DNA from: Actinomycetes bacterium
GTDB taxonomy: Bacteria > Actinomycetota > Acidimicrobiia > IMCC26256 > PALSA-610
Direction of reading: 5' to 3'
NCBI GenBank assembly: GCA_025360585.1
Contig: JANYBW010000073.1
Location: 1 to 64,000, forward strand
Length of the DNA: 64,000 nucleotides
This document shows, piece by piece, positions 56,492 to 64,000 of the stretch. The position numbers and the translations under genes were made by a program. The notes below the pieces were generated by a model. That model did not search any database. It was not told where the DNA came from and saw only the letters and a list, made by a program, of their open reading frames with translations. Numbering within the stretch: the first letter of the stretch is position 1; every line of letters begins with the position of its first letter.

Positions 56492-57772
56492 CTAGGTGCG
56501 CGCGGCGATGTATTTCGCGTAGCCGTCCGCGATTGTGCGAAGGTCAGGATCAGCCACAAACATCGGCTCGAATTTTTCGCGTGCCGCGGCCCGTTTTGCC
56601 GGGATGTATTCGGTGGGCCAGTATCCCTCGTGAGGTCGGTAGCTCTTGAGCACATTGCGCGCAACCGTTGCTTTGTGCACTTCATCGACACCGTCGGCGA
56701 TGCCCATGGTGGGGGCCGCGGAATACATGGCCTGAATCGGCGTCAGGTTCGTGGTGCCGAGCGAGCCGAGGATGTGCAACGCGTTGAAGGAAACTTCGCG
56801 CAACACCTTGGCCATCGTGTATTTCACCGCAGCGATATCGGTGCGGGTCTCCTGCGTGCTGCTGTTATCGATCTTCCACGCGGTTTCCAATACGAACAGT
56901 CGCAACATTTGAATTGACGCGTAAGAATCGGCAATCTTTTCTTGCACCATTTGATGTTCTGCGATGATTTTGCCGTGAGATTCGCGACTCAACGCGCGTT
57001 CGCACATCATGTCGAAGGCAAGTTTGCATTGCGCGATCGTGCGCATCGCGTGATGGATGCGCCCGCCGCCGAGTCGACGCTGCGCGAGCACTTTCGCGCC
57101 GTCCTCTGGCCCGAGCAGATGATCGGCAGGCACGCGAACGTCGCGGTAGATGATGTGGTTATGCGAACGCGGTTCGGGCATGATTTCAACGCCGGGCGTG
57201 TTGCGCGGAACGACGAACATGCCGTTCGTGCACATCACGAACAAAATGTCGGCGACGCGACCCGCGCTGGTAAACCACTTCTCACCGTTGATGATCCACT
57301 CATCGCCGTCGCGAACCGCGTGGGTCTTGAACAGATTTGGATCAGACCCGCCCTGCGGCTCGGTCATCGAATACGCCGACCACATCTCCTGGTTCAACAT
57401 GGGTACGAGCCATCGTTGCTTTTGTTCTTCGGTGCCGTAGGCAGCGAGCATTTCCATGTTGCCAGTGTCGGGCGCGGCCGAGCCAAAAATCTGCGGTGCT
57501 GATCCGTAACGACCAAGGATTTCGTTGATGAGCCCGAGCTTCAGCTGGCCAAGACCGGGCCCGCCGAGTTCTTCATCGAGAAACAACGCCCACAGTCCTT
57601 GAGCTTTGACCTGATCCTGCAAGCCCTTGACGAGTGCTTTGATCTTGGGGTCTTTCGAGCGCACGGCGTACGGAAAGACTAAATCGAGCGGCTCGACTTC
57701 TTCCCGACAAAACTTCTCAACCCAGTCAAGCTTGACCTGGAACTCTGGCTCCGTTGAGAAATCCCAACCCAT
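56492..57772 (-). CDS. Acyl-CoA dehydrogenase
   Basis: A 426-residue acyl-CoA dehydrogenase. LWALFLDEELGGPGLGQLKLGL, YSMTEPQGGSDPNLFKTHA, WIINGEKWFTSAGRVADI and the C-terminal DGVDEVHKATVARNVLK are family motifs. This subgroup resembles mycobacterial FadE-type enzymes and eukaryotic ACAD10/11. First gene of a two-dehydrogenase operon; substrate unknown. Confidence 0.9.
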   Translation of the reverse strand: MGWDFSTEPEFQVKLDWVEKFCREEVEPLDLVFPYAVRSKDPKIKALVKGLQDQVKAQGLWALFLDEELGGPGLGQLKLGLINEILGRYGSAPQIFGSAAPDTGNMEMLAAYGTEEQKQRWLVPMLNQEMWSAYSMTEPQGGSDPNLFKTHAVRDGDEWIINGEKWFTSAGRVADILFVMCTNGMFVVPRNTPGVEIMPEPRSHNHIIYRDVRVPADHLLGPEDGAKVLAQRRLGGGRIHHAMRTIAQCKLAFDMMCERALSRESHGKIIAEHQMVQEKIADSYASIQMLRLFVLETAWKIDNSSTQETRTDIAAVKYTMAKVLREVSFNALHILGSLGTTNLTPIQAMYSAAPTMGIADGVDEVHKATVARNVLKSYRPHEGYWPTEYIPAKRAAAREKFEPMFVADPDLRTIADGYAKYIAART

Positions 57773-57851
57773 AACGACACCGCTTTCACATTGATCGATT
57801 CGACGAATGGCTCCAAGCTCCGAAGCTCGGACCCAGCGATGTTAGGAGGTC

Positions 57852-57879
57852 CGAGCCCTAGTCCTGCAGGTAGGGCTCG
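57852..57879. terminator. Hairpin downstream of the carotenoid oxygenase gene
   Basis: CGAGCCCTA and TAGGGCTCG form a perfect 9-bp stem with a 10-nt loop (GTCCTGCAGG), 26 nt beyond the oxygenase stop. No T-run follows on the minus strand, so it is a candidate terminator only. Confidence 0.5.
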
Positions 57880-57905
57880 AGTTTCGCGAACGCGGGTCGC
57901 AATGG

Positions 57906-59621
57906 TTAGATCTCGTCGCAGGCCGCGGCGACTTTGTGGATCGCGGCATGAAGTTCTTCGGCTACAGAGGCGAGACGAGCATCGGTAATCTCGGAGGAGA
58001 ATTTCAGACGCTGCGCTGAAGCGAGTTCATAGCGAGCGGGCATCCAGGCTGAGTGCAGCACCATCGGCACACATTCCTTATTGGTGCCTTGTAACACCGC
58101 AACCGGGCCCGCTCCGACACTTGCGGCGTCGAAGAGCTCGATCCGGAAACCATTGTCGTTTTGTACCGGCTGCACCACGTAGCCATCGTGGCCGCCGGGC
58201 TGGTTACCTGAATAGCTGCTCTTGGAAGTGTCGGCGCCAGCGCCACGCGGCGCGAACGTCGGCGATGTGATGTGATCGCCGAGGTCGGTGTATTCCCAAC
58301 GAGCTTTGAGGTCCATGCTGCCGCGTTCGAACGTCGCGAGCGCCCCGGGCGTTTCGCGGCTCACGATGTCGCGGTCGATACGGCCTTCGTACAAACGCGC
58401 GGCGCGATCACTGATATTGCCCGGCCGGCATCCTTGGTACGAAACGTGGTGCAATGTCGGCCTCGACATGCCTTCGGTGCTCCAATCAATCGCTGAGAGT
58501 TGAAGGTTGAAGGTCCAGTCCGCTTTGTAGCTTCCCTGTTCCATGACTTTGCCGGTGGCCGGATCGAACTGCACTTCCACAATGGTTTCGGGGGCCATCG
58601 CCATGTTGTAGAGCCCTGCGAGATCAGGATCCATTGCCTTGCCGTTCACGTCGAGATCGCTCGGTTTGAGGTAGAAGCCGAGATCCATGAGATCCATGCC
58701 TTCCCACACCACAGAGATGCCGTCGGTGTCGTCCCAGCGCGCGTAGTAGTGGCCGACTGATGGCGACATCATGAACGCAATGGGCGTGATCGGCGTGCCC
58801 GAGGCTAGGTCGTCGAGCTGATCTTTGCGGATGAGCCACACCGGTGCTTCGTTGTCGATGGTGACTGAGCGCTCGCCGCCGAAAATCTCCTCGGGATCAG
58901 CTTTGAAGTTGCCGGAGTCCGCGAGGATCACCCAGTTGCGAGTTTGGCTGACCGTATGAATCGAACTACTGAACGCGATTCCTTCAAGTGGCCAGAACTT
59001 GACCGTGGTGCCATCAGGATCCCAGCGCACGACCGCCGGCCGGAGTCCGAACGTAGGTTCCATCACGAAATCGAGCTTGACCGTCCAGAGACAATTGCGT
59101 TCGGGATCAACAACGGGATGGGCCGAAGAAAACAGAAACGGCAACACGCCCGCGGTCGCCATGGAGGAATCGCCCCAGCTGTCGATACTGCCAACCTCGC
59201 CCACAAATTCAAGGGTGTCGGGGTTCAGTTCGACCGGGCGCCCAGCATCCCAGGTGGTGAATAACCGATTGCCCCACGGCAACGGAGCAGTGTTGGAAGC
59301 ATTCGATGGACCAAATGGCGATTGGTATCCCGTCGCGCTCCCGACGAACAATTCGGGATGCAAATCGAAAAGCCGTTTGCTGGGCGTTTGGATCGATCGC
59401 GATTGCCACGCAAATCGGCCAGCCGCAGCGCCACGGGCACCAGATTCGAGCGAAAGGCGACAGATTGCGCCCCAATCGAAAATCGCTGCGTCGAGCTTGC
59501 GGCTGTTCTGCACGGTCGAAAAAACCATCTCGCCAGTGATGTCGTTTGGCCAGGCGCCGGCGACGACTTCCAATTCGAAATCGGTGTGCGCGGCGGTCGT
59601 GAGGGAACCCGGAACTGGCAT
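57906..59621 (-). CDS. Carotenoid cleavage oxygenase (RPE65/CCO family)
   Basis: A 571-residue seven-bladed propeller enzyme with a non-haem Fe(II) held by four His. Likely ligands are in FLFSSAHPVVD, SSSIHTVSQT, SPSVGHYYARW and PMVLHSAWMPA. The family cleaves carotenoids, stilbenes or lignin-like phenylpropenes. The start at 59621 has a clear GAAGGAG site. It is divergent from the Rieske operon and shares a 53-bp intergenic region with a palindrome, suggesting common control and a shared substrate pathway (inference). Confidence 0.88.
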   Translation of the reverse strand: MPVPGSLTTAAHTDFELEVVAGAWPNDITGEMVFSTVQNSRKLDAAIFDWGAICRLSLESGARGAAAGRFAWQSRSIQTPSKRLFDLHPELFVGSATGYQSPFGPSNASNTAPLPWGNRLFTTWDAGRPVELNPDTLEFVGEVGSIDSWGDSSMATAGVLPFLFSSAHPVVDPERNCLWTVKLDFVMEPTFGLRPAVVRWDPDGTTVKFWPLEGIAFSSSIHTVSQTRNWVILADSGNFKADPEEIFGGERSVTIDNEAPVWLIRKDQLDDLASGTPITPIAFMMSPSVGHYYARWDDTDGISVVWEGMDLMDLGFYLKPSDLDVNGKAMDPDLAGLYNMAMAPETIVEVQFDPATGKVMEQGSYKADWTFNLQLSAIDWSTEGMSRPTLHHVSYQGCRPGNISDRAARLYEGRIDRDIVSRETPGALATFERGSMDLKARWEYTDLGDHITSPTFAPRGAGADTSKSSYSGNQPGGHDGYVVQPVQNDNGFRIELFDAASVGAGPVAVLQGTNKECVPMVLHSAWMPARYELASAQRLKFSSEITDARLASVAEELHAAIHKVAAACDEI

Positions 59622-59661
59622 GTTTCTCCTTCGAGGTGTGCACGTGCGCGAGCGCGGCGGT

Positions 59662-59682
59662 TAGCATGTTAACAGTGTTTAC
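59662..59682 (+). promoter_or_regulatory. Leaderless -10 and overlapping 15-bp palindrome in divergent promoter
   Basis: TAGCAT (59662-59667) precedes GTG 59675 by 7 nt. GTTAACAGTGTTTAC (59668-59682) reads GT-x-AACA-x-TGTT-x-AC, a near-perfect inverted repeat centred on the start codon. Such sites are typical of TetR-family operators. It could regulate the Rieske operon and possibly the divergent oxygenase. Confidence 0.5.
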
Positions 59683-60523
59683 TAAACAACGTAAAGTGAC
59701 GGCAACGACCACTCCGGAGGCCGCGGCGCTTGTCGCGCCGCTTTCTGGAATCGGTCGGCTGGGCCGAAAATTGCTGAAACGGTTCCTCTATGGACAAATG
59801 GCGCTCATGCAAGGGGTACTCATCGCGATCGGGCGCGAAAAGCCGTACGTTCGATTCACGGTTGAAGCCGATCCGCCGTCGATCTATTGGGTGTTTCGGC
59901 TCAAAGCCGAAGTCGTGGCGGGGCTCGGCCAAAGGCTTGGGCTTCCCGCCGGTTTTGAATCGACGCCGATACGGTGCACCGTTGATGATGAACCGGCGCA
60001 CTTATTGACACTCAACGTGTATCGCGTTTCGGGTATCGCCAAGGGCATCCGAGCGGAGTGGTCGATGTACGTCGCCGATGCGCAAGGTGAGCCGCGCTAC
60101 ATGGTGGTGGACGCGCGTTCATCGAAGGGATCGATGGATCCAGTAGCGGTTGTTACACGGTCGTCTCGGGTGGAACACGTTCGCGATGGCGATGTGGTGA
60201 CAACCACGGTGGGTGAACCCGGTTGTCGTTTCACCGCGACGGTCAACCTCCCGAATCCCGACGCGGGCACGACGATCGCTCCCGCGCCAGAGTTTGTTAC
60301 CGCGAATGACTACATCTATTGGGGCAACGGCATTTGCGACCGAACGTTCTACGACAAGGGGATGGCATACCCAAACCAACTTGTATTGCCCGGCGCTGGC
60401 GCGGTGTTGAACGACGAAACTCCCTGGGCCCAACTCGTAGATCCCGTTCCCGCGCACATCGTGGTATTTCGTGACGCGATCGAACTTGTTGTGTCACCAT
60501 GGGAAAACCTAGATCGGTTGTAG
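59675..60523 (+). CDS. Acetoacetate decarboxylase-like fold protein (tentative)
   Basis: A protein of about 282 residues beginning VFTKQRKVTATTT. The central part (YWVFRLKAEVVAGLGQRLGLPAGF, LTLNVYRVSGIAKGIRAEWSMYVADAQGEPRYMVVDARSS) has the strand pattern of the acetoacetate decarboxylase-like superfamily, but I see no clear catalytic Lys pair. Start GTG 59675 follows the leaderless box; ATG 59666 is 9 nt upstream. First gene of the Rieske operon; function unknown. Confidence 0.65.
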   Translation: MFTKQRKVTATTTPEAAALVAPLSGIGRLGRKLLKRFLYGQMALMQGVLIAIGREKPYVRFTVEADPPSIYWVFRLKAEVVAGLGQRLGLPAGFESTPIRCTVDDEPAHLLTLNVYRVSGIAKGIRAEWSMYVADAQGEPRYMVVDARSSKGSMDPVAVVTRSSRVEHVRDGDVVTTTVGEPGCRFTATVNLPNPDAGTTIAPAPEFVTANDYIYWGNGICDRTFYDKGMAYPNQLVLPGAGAVLNDETPWAQLVDPVPAHIVVFRDAIELVVSPWENLDRL

Positions 60524-60528
60524 GAAAA

Positions 60529-61743
60529 ATGGACGCAACGCTCGAACGAATCATTCGCGAACGCATTGGTGTTGAAAAGTCCAGGACGACCCCGGCATCA
60601 GATTCAATTCCGGTTCCGCTCATCCCGATCAGTCGTTACACCGACCCTGCATTTTTTGCATTGGAAATGAAACGGGTCTTTCATCGCACGTGGCTGTTTG
60701 TCGGCCACGAGTCGGAATGGCCTTCGCACGGTGCCTATCGATTGTTCAGCCGGTCCGGCGCACCAATCGTGATTGTGCGCGGGAAAGACAATGTTCTCAG
60801 GGCATTTTACAACGCTTGTCGCCACCGCGGTGCCCCGGTGACCCGCGATGAATGTGGTGTGGCGAAACGGTTGACGTGTCAGTACCACTCATGGTCCTAC
60901 GATACTGAAGGCCAGCTCAAAGCCGTCCCCGACGCGCGAAGCTTCGCGGAACTCAACACCGACGAGCTCGCACTGATGCCTGTGCGTTGCGAAGTGTGGC
61001 AAGGCTGGGTCTTCATCAACGAAGACACTGGCGCAGCGCCGCTGACCGCATTTCTCGGACCGATTTGCGATCAGATGCGCGACATTAACGGGCCGGCGAT
61101 GCGCAAGGTAGGTACGCAAACCCATCGCATTGCCGCGAACTGGAAGCTGATGGTCGATGCGTTTTTGGAGGTGTACCACGTACGCACGGTGCACCCAGAC
61201 AACGCCGCATTGCTCTACGACGATCGTTCCGTAACTGTCGCGATGCTTCCCAACGGTCACAGTCGATTGACGACCGAGAAATACGAAGCGCTACGTGATT
61301 TCGCGATGGTCTCGGACGAGCACGACAACCCTTCGGTACCGTTGCTCTGGCGCCAAACGTCAACGTCTTTCGGCATCTTTCCCAACTTGGTTGTGCCAAT
61401 GGACACTGGCGCGTTCACATTCTTGTGTATGTGGCCAATCGACGCGTCGCACATGGAGCTCGAGTTGCAGTGGTTTGCTCCGGCCTGGGACGGCGACGAA
61501 GTGCCACAAGAACATCTGGATCGGCTCGCGCTCTTCGATACGGTGATGGCCCAAGACACTGCAAACATGGCGCCGATTCAAGCCTCGATCGAAAGTCCTG
61601 GCGCGCAGCCATTTCAGATCGGTTGGCACGAACGCCTTATCCATCACTTTCAGCGGGCCGTGGATTTGGCCATTGGTGCGGAGCAACTTCCTGCGGGTTC
61701 CGCGGTATCTGATGCGCTTGATCGTTTTGTAGAGACCGTATGA
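60529..61743 (+). CDS. Rieske non-haem iron oxygenase, large subunit
   Basis: A 404-residue aromatic-ring-hydroxylating-type oxygenase. The Rieske [2Fe-2S] ligands are Cys97 and His99 (ACRHRGAPV) and Cys117 and His120 (TCQYHSWSYD). The mononuclear iron site is in WKLMVDAFLEVYHVRTVHPD. It would hydroxylate or demethylate an aromatic, steroid or quaternary-ammonium compound using separate reductase components, none of which is in this window. ATG 60529 has AGGAAAA upstream; ATG 60499 would overlap the previous gene. Confidence 0.9.
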   Translation: MDATLERIIRERIGVEKSRTTPASDSIPVPLIPISRYTDPAFFALEMKRVFHRTWLFVGHESEWPSHGAYRLFSRSGAPIVIVRGKDNVLRAFYNACRHRGAPVTRDECGVAKRLTCQYHSWSYDTEGQLKAVPDARSFAELNTDELALMPVRCEVWQGWVFINEDTGAAPLTAFLGPICDQMRDINGPAMRKVGTQTHRIAANWKLMVDAFLEVYHVRTVHPDNAALLYDDRSVTVAMLPNGHSRLTTEKYEALRDFAMVSDEHDNPSVPLLWRQTSTSFGIFPNLVVPMDTGAFTFLCMWPIDASHMELELQWFAPAWDGDEVPQEHLDRLALFDTVMAQDTANMAPIQASIESPGAQPFQIGWHERLIHHFQRAVDLAIGAEQLPAGSAVSDALDRFVETV

Positions 61744-63074
61744 ACCAACGGATGTTGCTCCGCAACGGCAATGTGATCGACGGCACTGGAGCGGCCCTGA
61801 TGCCGAACACCGACGTGTTGATCGACGGCGATCGCATTGTGGCGGTAGACCCAACGCCTGAGTTTTTGAACGCCGAAGCGATTGCTGGGCTCACGGTCTT
61901 TGATGCCAGCGGTCTTACCGTGATGCCGGGGCTCATCGATTCGCATTGCCACATCACTTTTGGCGAGCCAGCAAGCAACGACGAGTTGTTCTTTCATCGC
62001 GAACCCGCGACGGCGATGTTGCTCGCCGCATTCAACGTGCAGAAGCTGTTGCGTTCGGGCGTCACGGGATTTCTCGATGCCGATTGTATTTTCAATCTTG
62101 GTCCTGCGCTGCGCGACGCGATTAACGCAGGCATGGTCGAAGGCCCGCGCATGACGGCCGGGATGAACGCGCTTCTCACAGCCGCGGGTGGCACCGCTGG
62201 CCGGTTGATCCCCGATGGAGGCCAGTTGGGTTACGCGCACGTGATGCGCGACCGCGAGGAAATGGTGCGCACGACCCGCCAACAAGTGAAGTACGGCGCT
62301 GACTGGATCAAGATTCACGCCACTGGTTCCGTACCGAATCGTGAGGGTGAACTGACGGTATGGACCCTGGACGAACTGCGGGCCGTCGTTGATACCGCGC
62401 ACGATCTCGAGACGCCCACGATTGCGCACTGCCGCAACGCAGCATCAACACGATTGGCCGCGCAAGCTGGCGTCGATCTCATTTTGCACGCGAGCTATCT
62501 CGACGACGCCGCGCTGGAAGCCGTCGTGGAATCGGGTGCCGCGATCGCGCCAACCTTTACCTTTTTGGCCAACCTTGCCGACCACGGAGCGAAAGTAGGT
62601 GCGGCGACGCATCAGGTCGACATTTTTCGAGGCGAGATCGCAGCGACCGCAGCCATGTTGCGCCGAGCCTACGACGCTGGGGTGCGTTTGCTGTGCGGCT
62701 CGGAAAGTGGCTTCTCGCTCACGCCGTATGGGCATTGGCACGCGCGCGAGCTCGAAGTCTTCGTCAGCACGCTCGGCCTCACGCCGCTGCAAGCGATCAG
62801 CTGCGCAACCCGAAACGGAGCGTTTGCGCTGCGCATGGCCGACGACACCATTGGCGTGATTGCTGAAGGTGCGGCCGCTGATGTGATCGTGGTCGACGGC
62901 GACCCGTCGCTCGACGTGACCCTGCTGCAAGATCGGTCGCGGTTACGTCGAGTGTTTTGTCGAGGCGTGCAGGTTGATCTCGATCGGCCGTGGCCGGAGC
63001 GGCGCGCGTTGCCAGGCGAAAAAGTCGGGGCGTGGTCAGCGCAGCCGCTCACGTGGGATGTGGTGAACCCATGA
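61740..63074 (+). CDS. Imidazolonepropionase-like amidohydrolase
   Basis: A 444-residue metal-dependent hydrolase. His69-x-His71 (GLIDSHCHITF), the Lys in DWIKIHATGS, IAHCRN and LHASYL are metal-site segments. At the usual catalytic GTDSG position it reads LLCGSESGFS, so Glu322 replaces the conserved Asp. It is coupled to the Rieske gene (ATGA 61740-61743) and to the next SDR (ATGA 63071-63074). It may open a ring or hydrolyse an amide/ester in the same pathway. Confidence 0.88.
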   Translation: MNQRMLLRNGNVIDGTGAALMPNTDVLIDGDRIVAVDPTPEFLNAEAIAGLTVFDASGLTVMPGLIDSHCHITFGEPASNDELFFHREPATAMLLAAFNVQKLLRSGVTGFLDADCIFNLGPALRDAINAGMVEGPRMTAGMNALLTAAGGTAGRLIPDGGQLGYAHVMRDREEMVRTTRQQVKYGADWIKIHATGSVPNREGELTVWTLDELRAVVDTAHDLETPTIAHCRNAASTRLAAQAGVDLILHASYLDDAALEAVVESGAAIAPTFTFLANLADHGAKVGAATHQVDIFRGEIAATAAMLRRAYDAGVRLLCGSESGFSLTPYGHWHARELEVFVSTLGLTPLQAISCATRNGAFALRMADDTIGVIAEGAAADVIVVDGDPSLDVTLLQDRSRLRRVFCRGVQVDLDRPWPERRALPGEKVGAWSAQPLTWDVVNP

Positions 63075-63901
63075 GTTCAGCCGCTCGTGTAGATGCCAAA
63101 CGATCGATCATCGTGACGGGCGCGGGTAACGGCCTTGGAGCGGAAATCGCAATGAACGCAGGCGCTTCTGGCTGGAAGGTCGGCGTGCTGGATGCCAATG
63201 GCGTTGCCGCGGCCTCGTGCGCTTCTACGATTGGGTCCGATGCAATCGCGCTGGTTGCTGACACGACTGATGAATCCGCGATCGAGTATTCGTTGGCGCA
63301 ATTCGCCGACTTCACGAAACGGGCTGCACCGGACGCGCTCGTTTGCAACGCGGGCATCGTGCGGTTTGGACCATTGCTCGATGTATCGATTGCGGATTGG
63401 CGTGCAGTGGTGGATGTGAATCTCACGGGAACCTTCACGACCGCGCGCGCCGTGGCTCGGCGGATGGCCGCCGCGGATATCCCAGGCTCAATCGTCGCGA
63501 TTACCTCCATGAACGGGGTTGCGCCGGGCCCGAACTCTGGGGCCTACGGTGCTACGAAAGCGGGTATCGCTCGGCTCATTCAGCAGATGGCGTTGGAATG
63601 GGGCCAATTCGGCATTCGGGTTAATGCAGTTGCGCCCGGCCTCATCGATGCGGGTATGTCTGAGCCGATTTACGCTGATCCTGATATTCGTGCCCGTCGT
63701 TCGCAACGCGTGCCGTTGGGCCGCCTCGGGACTGCGGCGGATGTATCGGGAACCGTGATGTTTTTGTTGTCCGATGAGGCTGCGTACATCACCGGCACTG
63801 AGGTACTGGTTGACGGTGGTGTCACGATGAGCGTGATGAGTACCCTGCCTCGACCGCAAGCAGTTGATTCGGTTGGGCTCGTCGAGCCGGGTGATCATTG
63901 A
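63071..63901 (+). CDS. SDR family oxidoreductase
   Basis: A 276-residue short-chain dehydrogenase. TGAGNGLGAEIA binds NAD(P), CNAGIVRFGP is the NAG motif, ITSMNGVAPGPNSGAYGATKAG holds the catalytic Ser, Tyr and Lys, and VLVDGGVTMS closes the fold. ATG 63071 overlaps the amidohydrolase stop. Probably oxidises or reduces an alcohol/ketone intermediate of the operon's pathway. Confidence 0.9.
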   Translation: MSSAARVDAKRSIIVTGAGNGLGAEIAMNAGASGWKVGVLDANGVAAASCASTIGSDAIALVADTTDESAIEYSLAQFADFTKRAAPDALVCNAGIVRFGPLLDVSIADWRAVVDVNLTGTFTTARAVARRMAAADIPGSIVAITSMNGVAPGPNSGAYGATKAGIARLIQQMALEWGQFGIRVNAVAPGLIDAGMSEPIYADPDIRARRSQRVPLGRLGTAADVSGTVMFLLSDEAAYITGTEVLVDGGVTMSVMSTLPRPQAVDSVGLVEPGDH

Positions 63902-64000
63902 TCACCAATCTCATGCTTACTGGAGGACCAAACCACGATTTCGCGGGGACTGCGCCCGCGCTTGCCGACATCATGGCTGAAGCGACAAGTGATATTCCTG
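63898..64000 (+). CDS. ThuA-like protein, 5' part only
   Basis: The frame begins at TTG 63898, overlapping the SDR stop as TTGA, or at ATG 63913. It runs off the window edge. The visible start, NLMLTGGPNHDFAGTAP, is typical of ThuA-like (trehalose-utilisation) proteins of the glutamine-amidotransferase-like fold, which often act with sugar or polyol dehydrogenases. Only about 34 residues are seen, so the call is modest. Confidence 0.6.
   Translation, partial: MITNLMLTGGPNHDFAGTAPALADIMAEATSDIP

Overview
The window is dense actinobacterial chromosome, about 60% G+C by eye. Nothing in it looks like a plasmid, prophage or insertion sequence. The rpiB-glyA-wecA/tagO-atp gene order, F420-type luciferase-like oxidoreductase, CopC-CopD fusion, DUF4012 protein, Cys-to-Asp MurA and steroid/acyl-CoA type genes all fit Actinobacteria. 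A deep lineage such as Acidimicrobiia is the best guess, by inference. Many genes carry a TANNNT hexamer 6-8 nt before the start codon and no Shine-Dalgarno sequence, the signature of leaderless mRNAs. This was used to fix several starts.

Layout. 1-1.7 kb: the end of an unidentified gene, then two translationally coupled RecB-like Fe-S nuclease-family genes, one of which seems to have lost its catalytic motif. 1.8-15.8 kb: a cell-surface and exopolysaccharide region. It holds a DUF4012 membrane protein, a tiny LPNTG sortase substrate, a WbaP-type glycosyl-phosphate transferase, a secreted clan GH-A hydrolase, three GT4 glycosyltransferases, a Wzz/CpsD fusion, a Wzy/WaaL-like polymerase, a GT-C membrane protein and a His-rich, LAATG-anchored cupredoxin. 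15.8-26.6 kb: rpiB, glyA, wecA/tagO and the complete ATP synthase operon (atpZ-I-B-E-F-H-A-G-D-C). 26.7-30.9 kb, minus strand: glpX, DUF305, CopC-CopD and YcnI, which look like a copper module. 30.9-42.5 kb: an SDR, two methyltransferases, a GT4 / methyltransferase / alpha-alpha-barrel operon, an S9 peptidase, a small hydrolase, a PLP lyase/decarboxylase, an FGGY kinase and a DinB protein. 42.5-45.7 kb: murA, an NFU scaffold, MeaB and a GNAT protein.

45.8-64 kb is mainly lipid, steroid or aromatic catabolism. It has an enoyl-CoA hydratase, a 717-residue double acyl-CoA dehydrogenase, an acyl-CoA synthetase, a LuxR regulator without a P-loop, an LLM oxidoreductase, a frameshifted GT2, two more acyl-CoA dehydrogenases and a carotenoid oxygenase. 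Divergent from the last is a tightly coupled operon of an ADC-like protein, Rieske oxygenase, amidohydrolase, SDR and ThuA-like protein, with a near-perfect palindrome in the divergent promoter.

Oddities: a 92-nt composite hairpin with a 22-bp perfect stem (31749-31840), a 29-31 bp tandem repeat (32505-32635), an ATP synthase b subunit with an apparent signal peptide, and four places where frame or start codon look broken. The four breaks may be indels in the assembly or real lesions. No tRNA, rRNA or CRISPR array was seen, and no gene-free stretch exceeds 300 bases.
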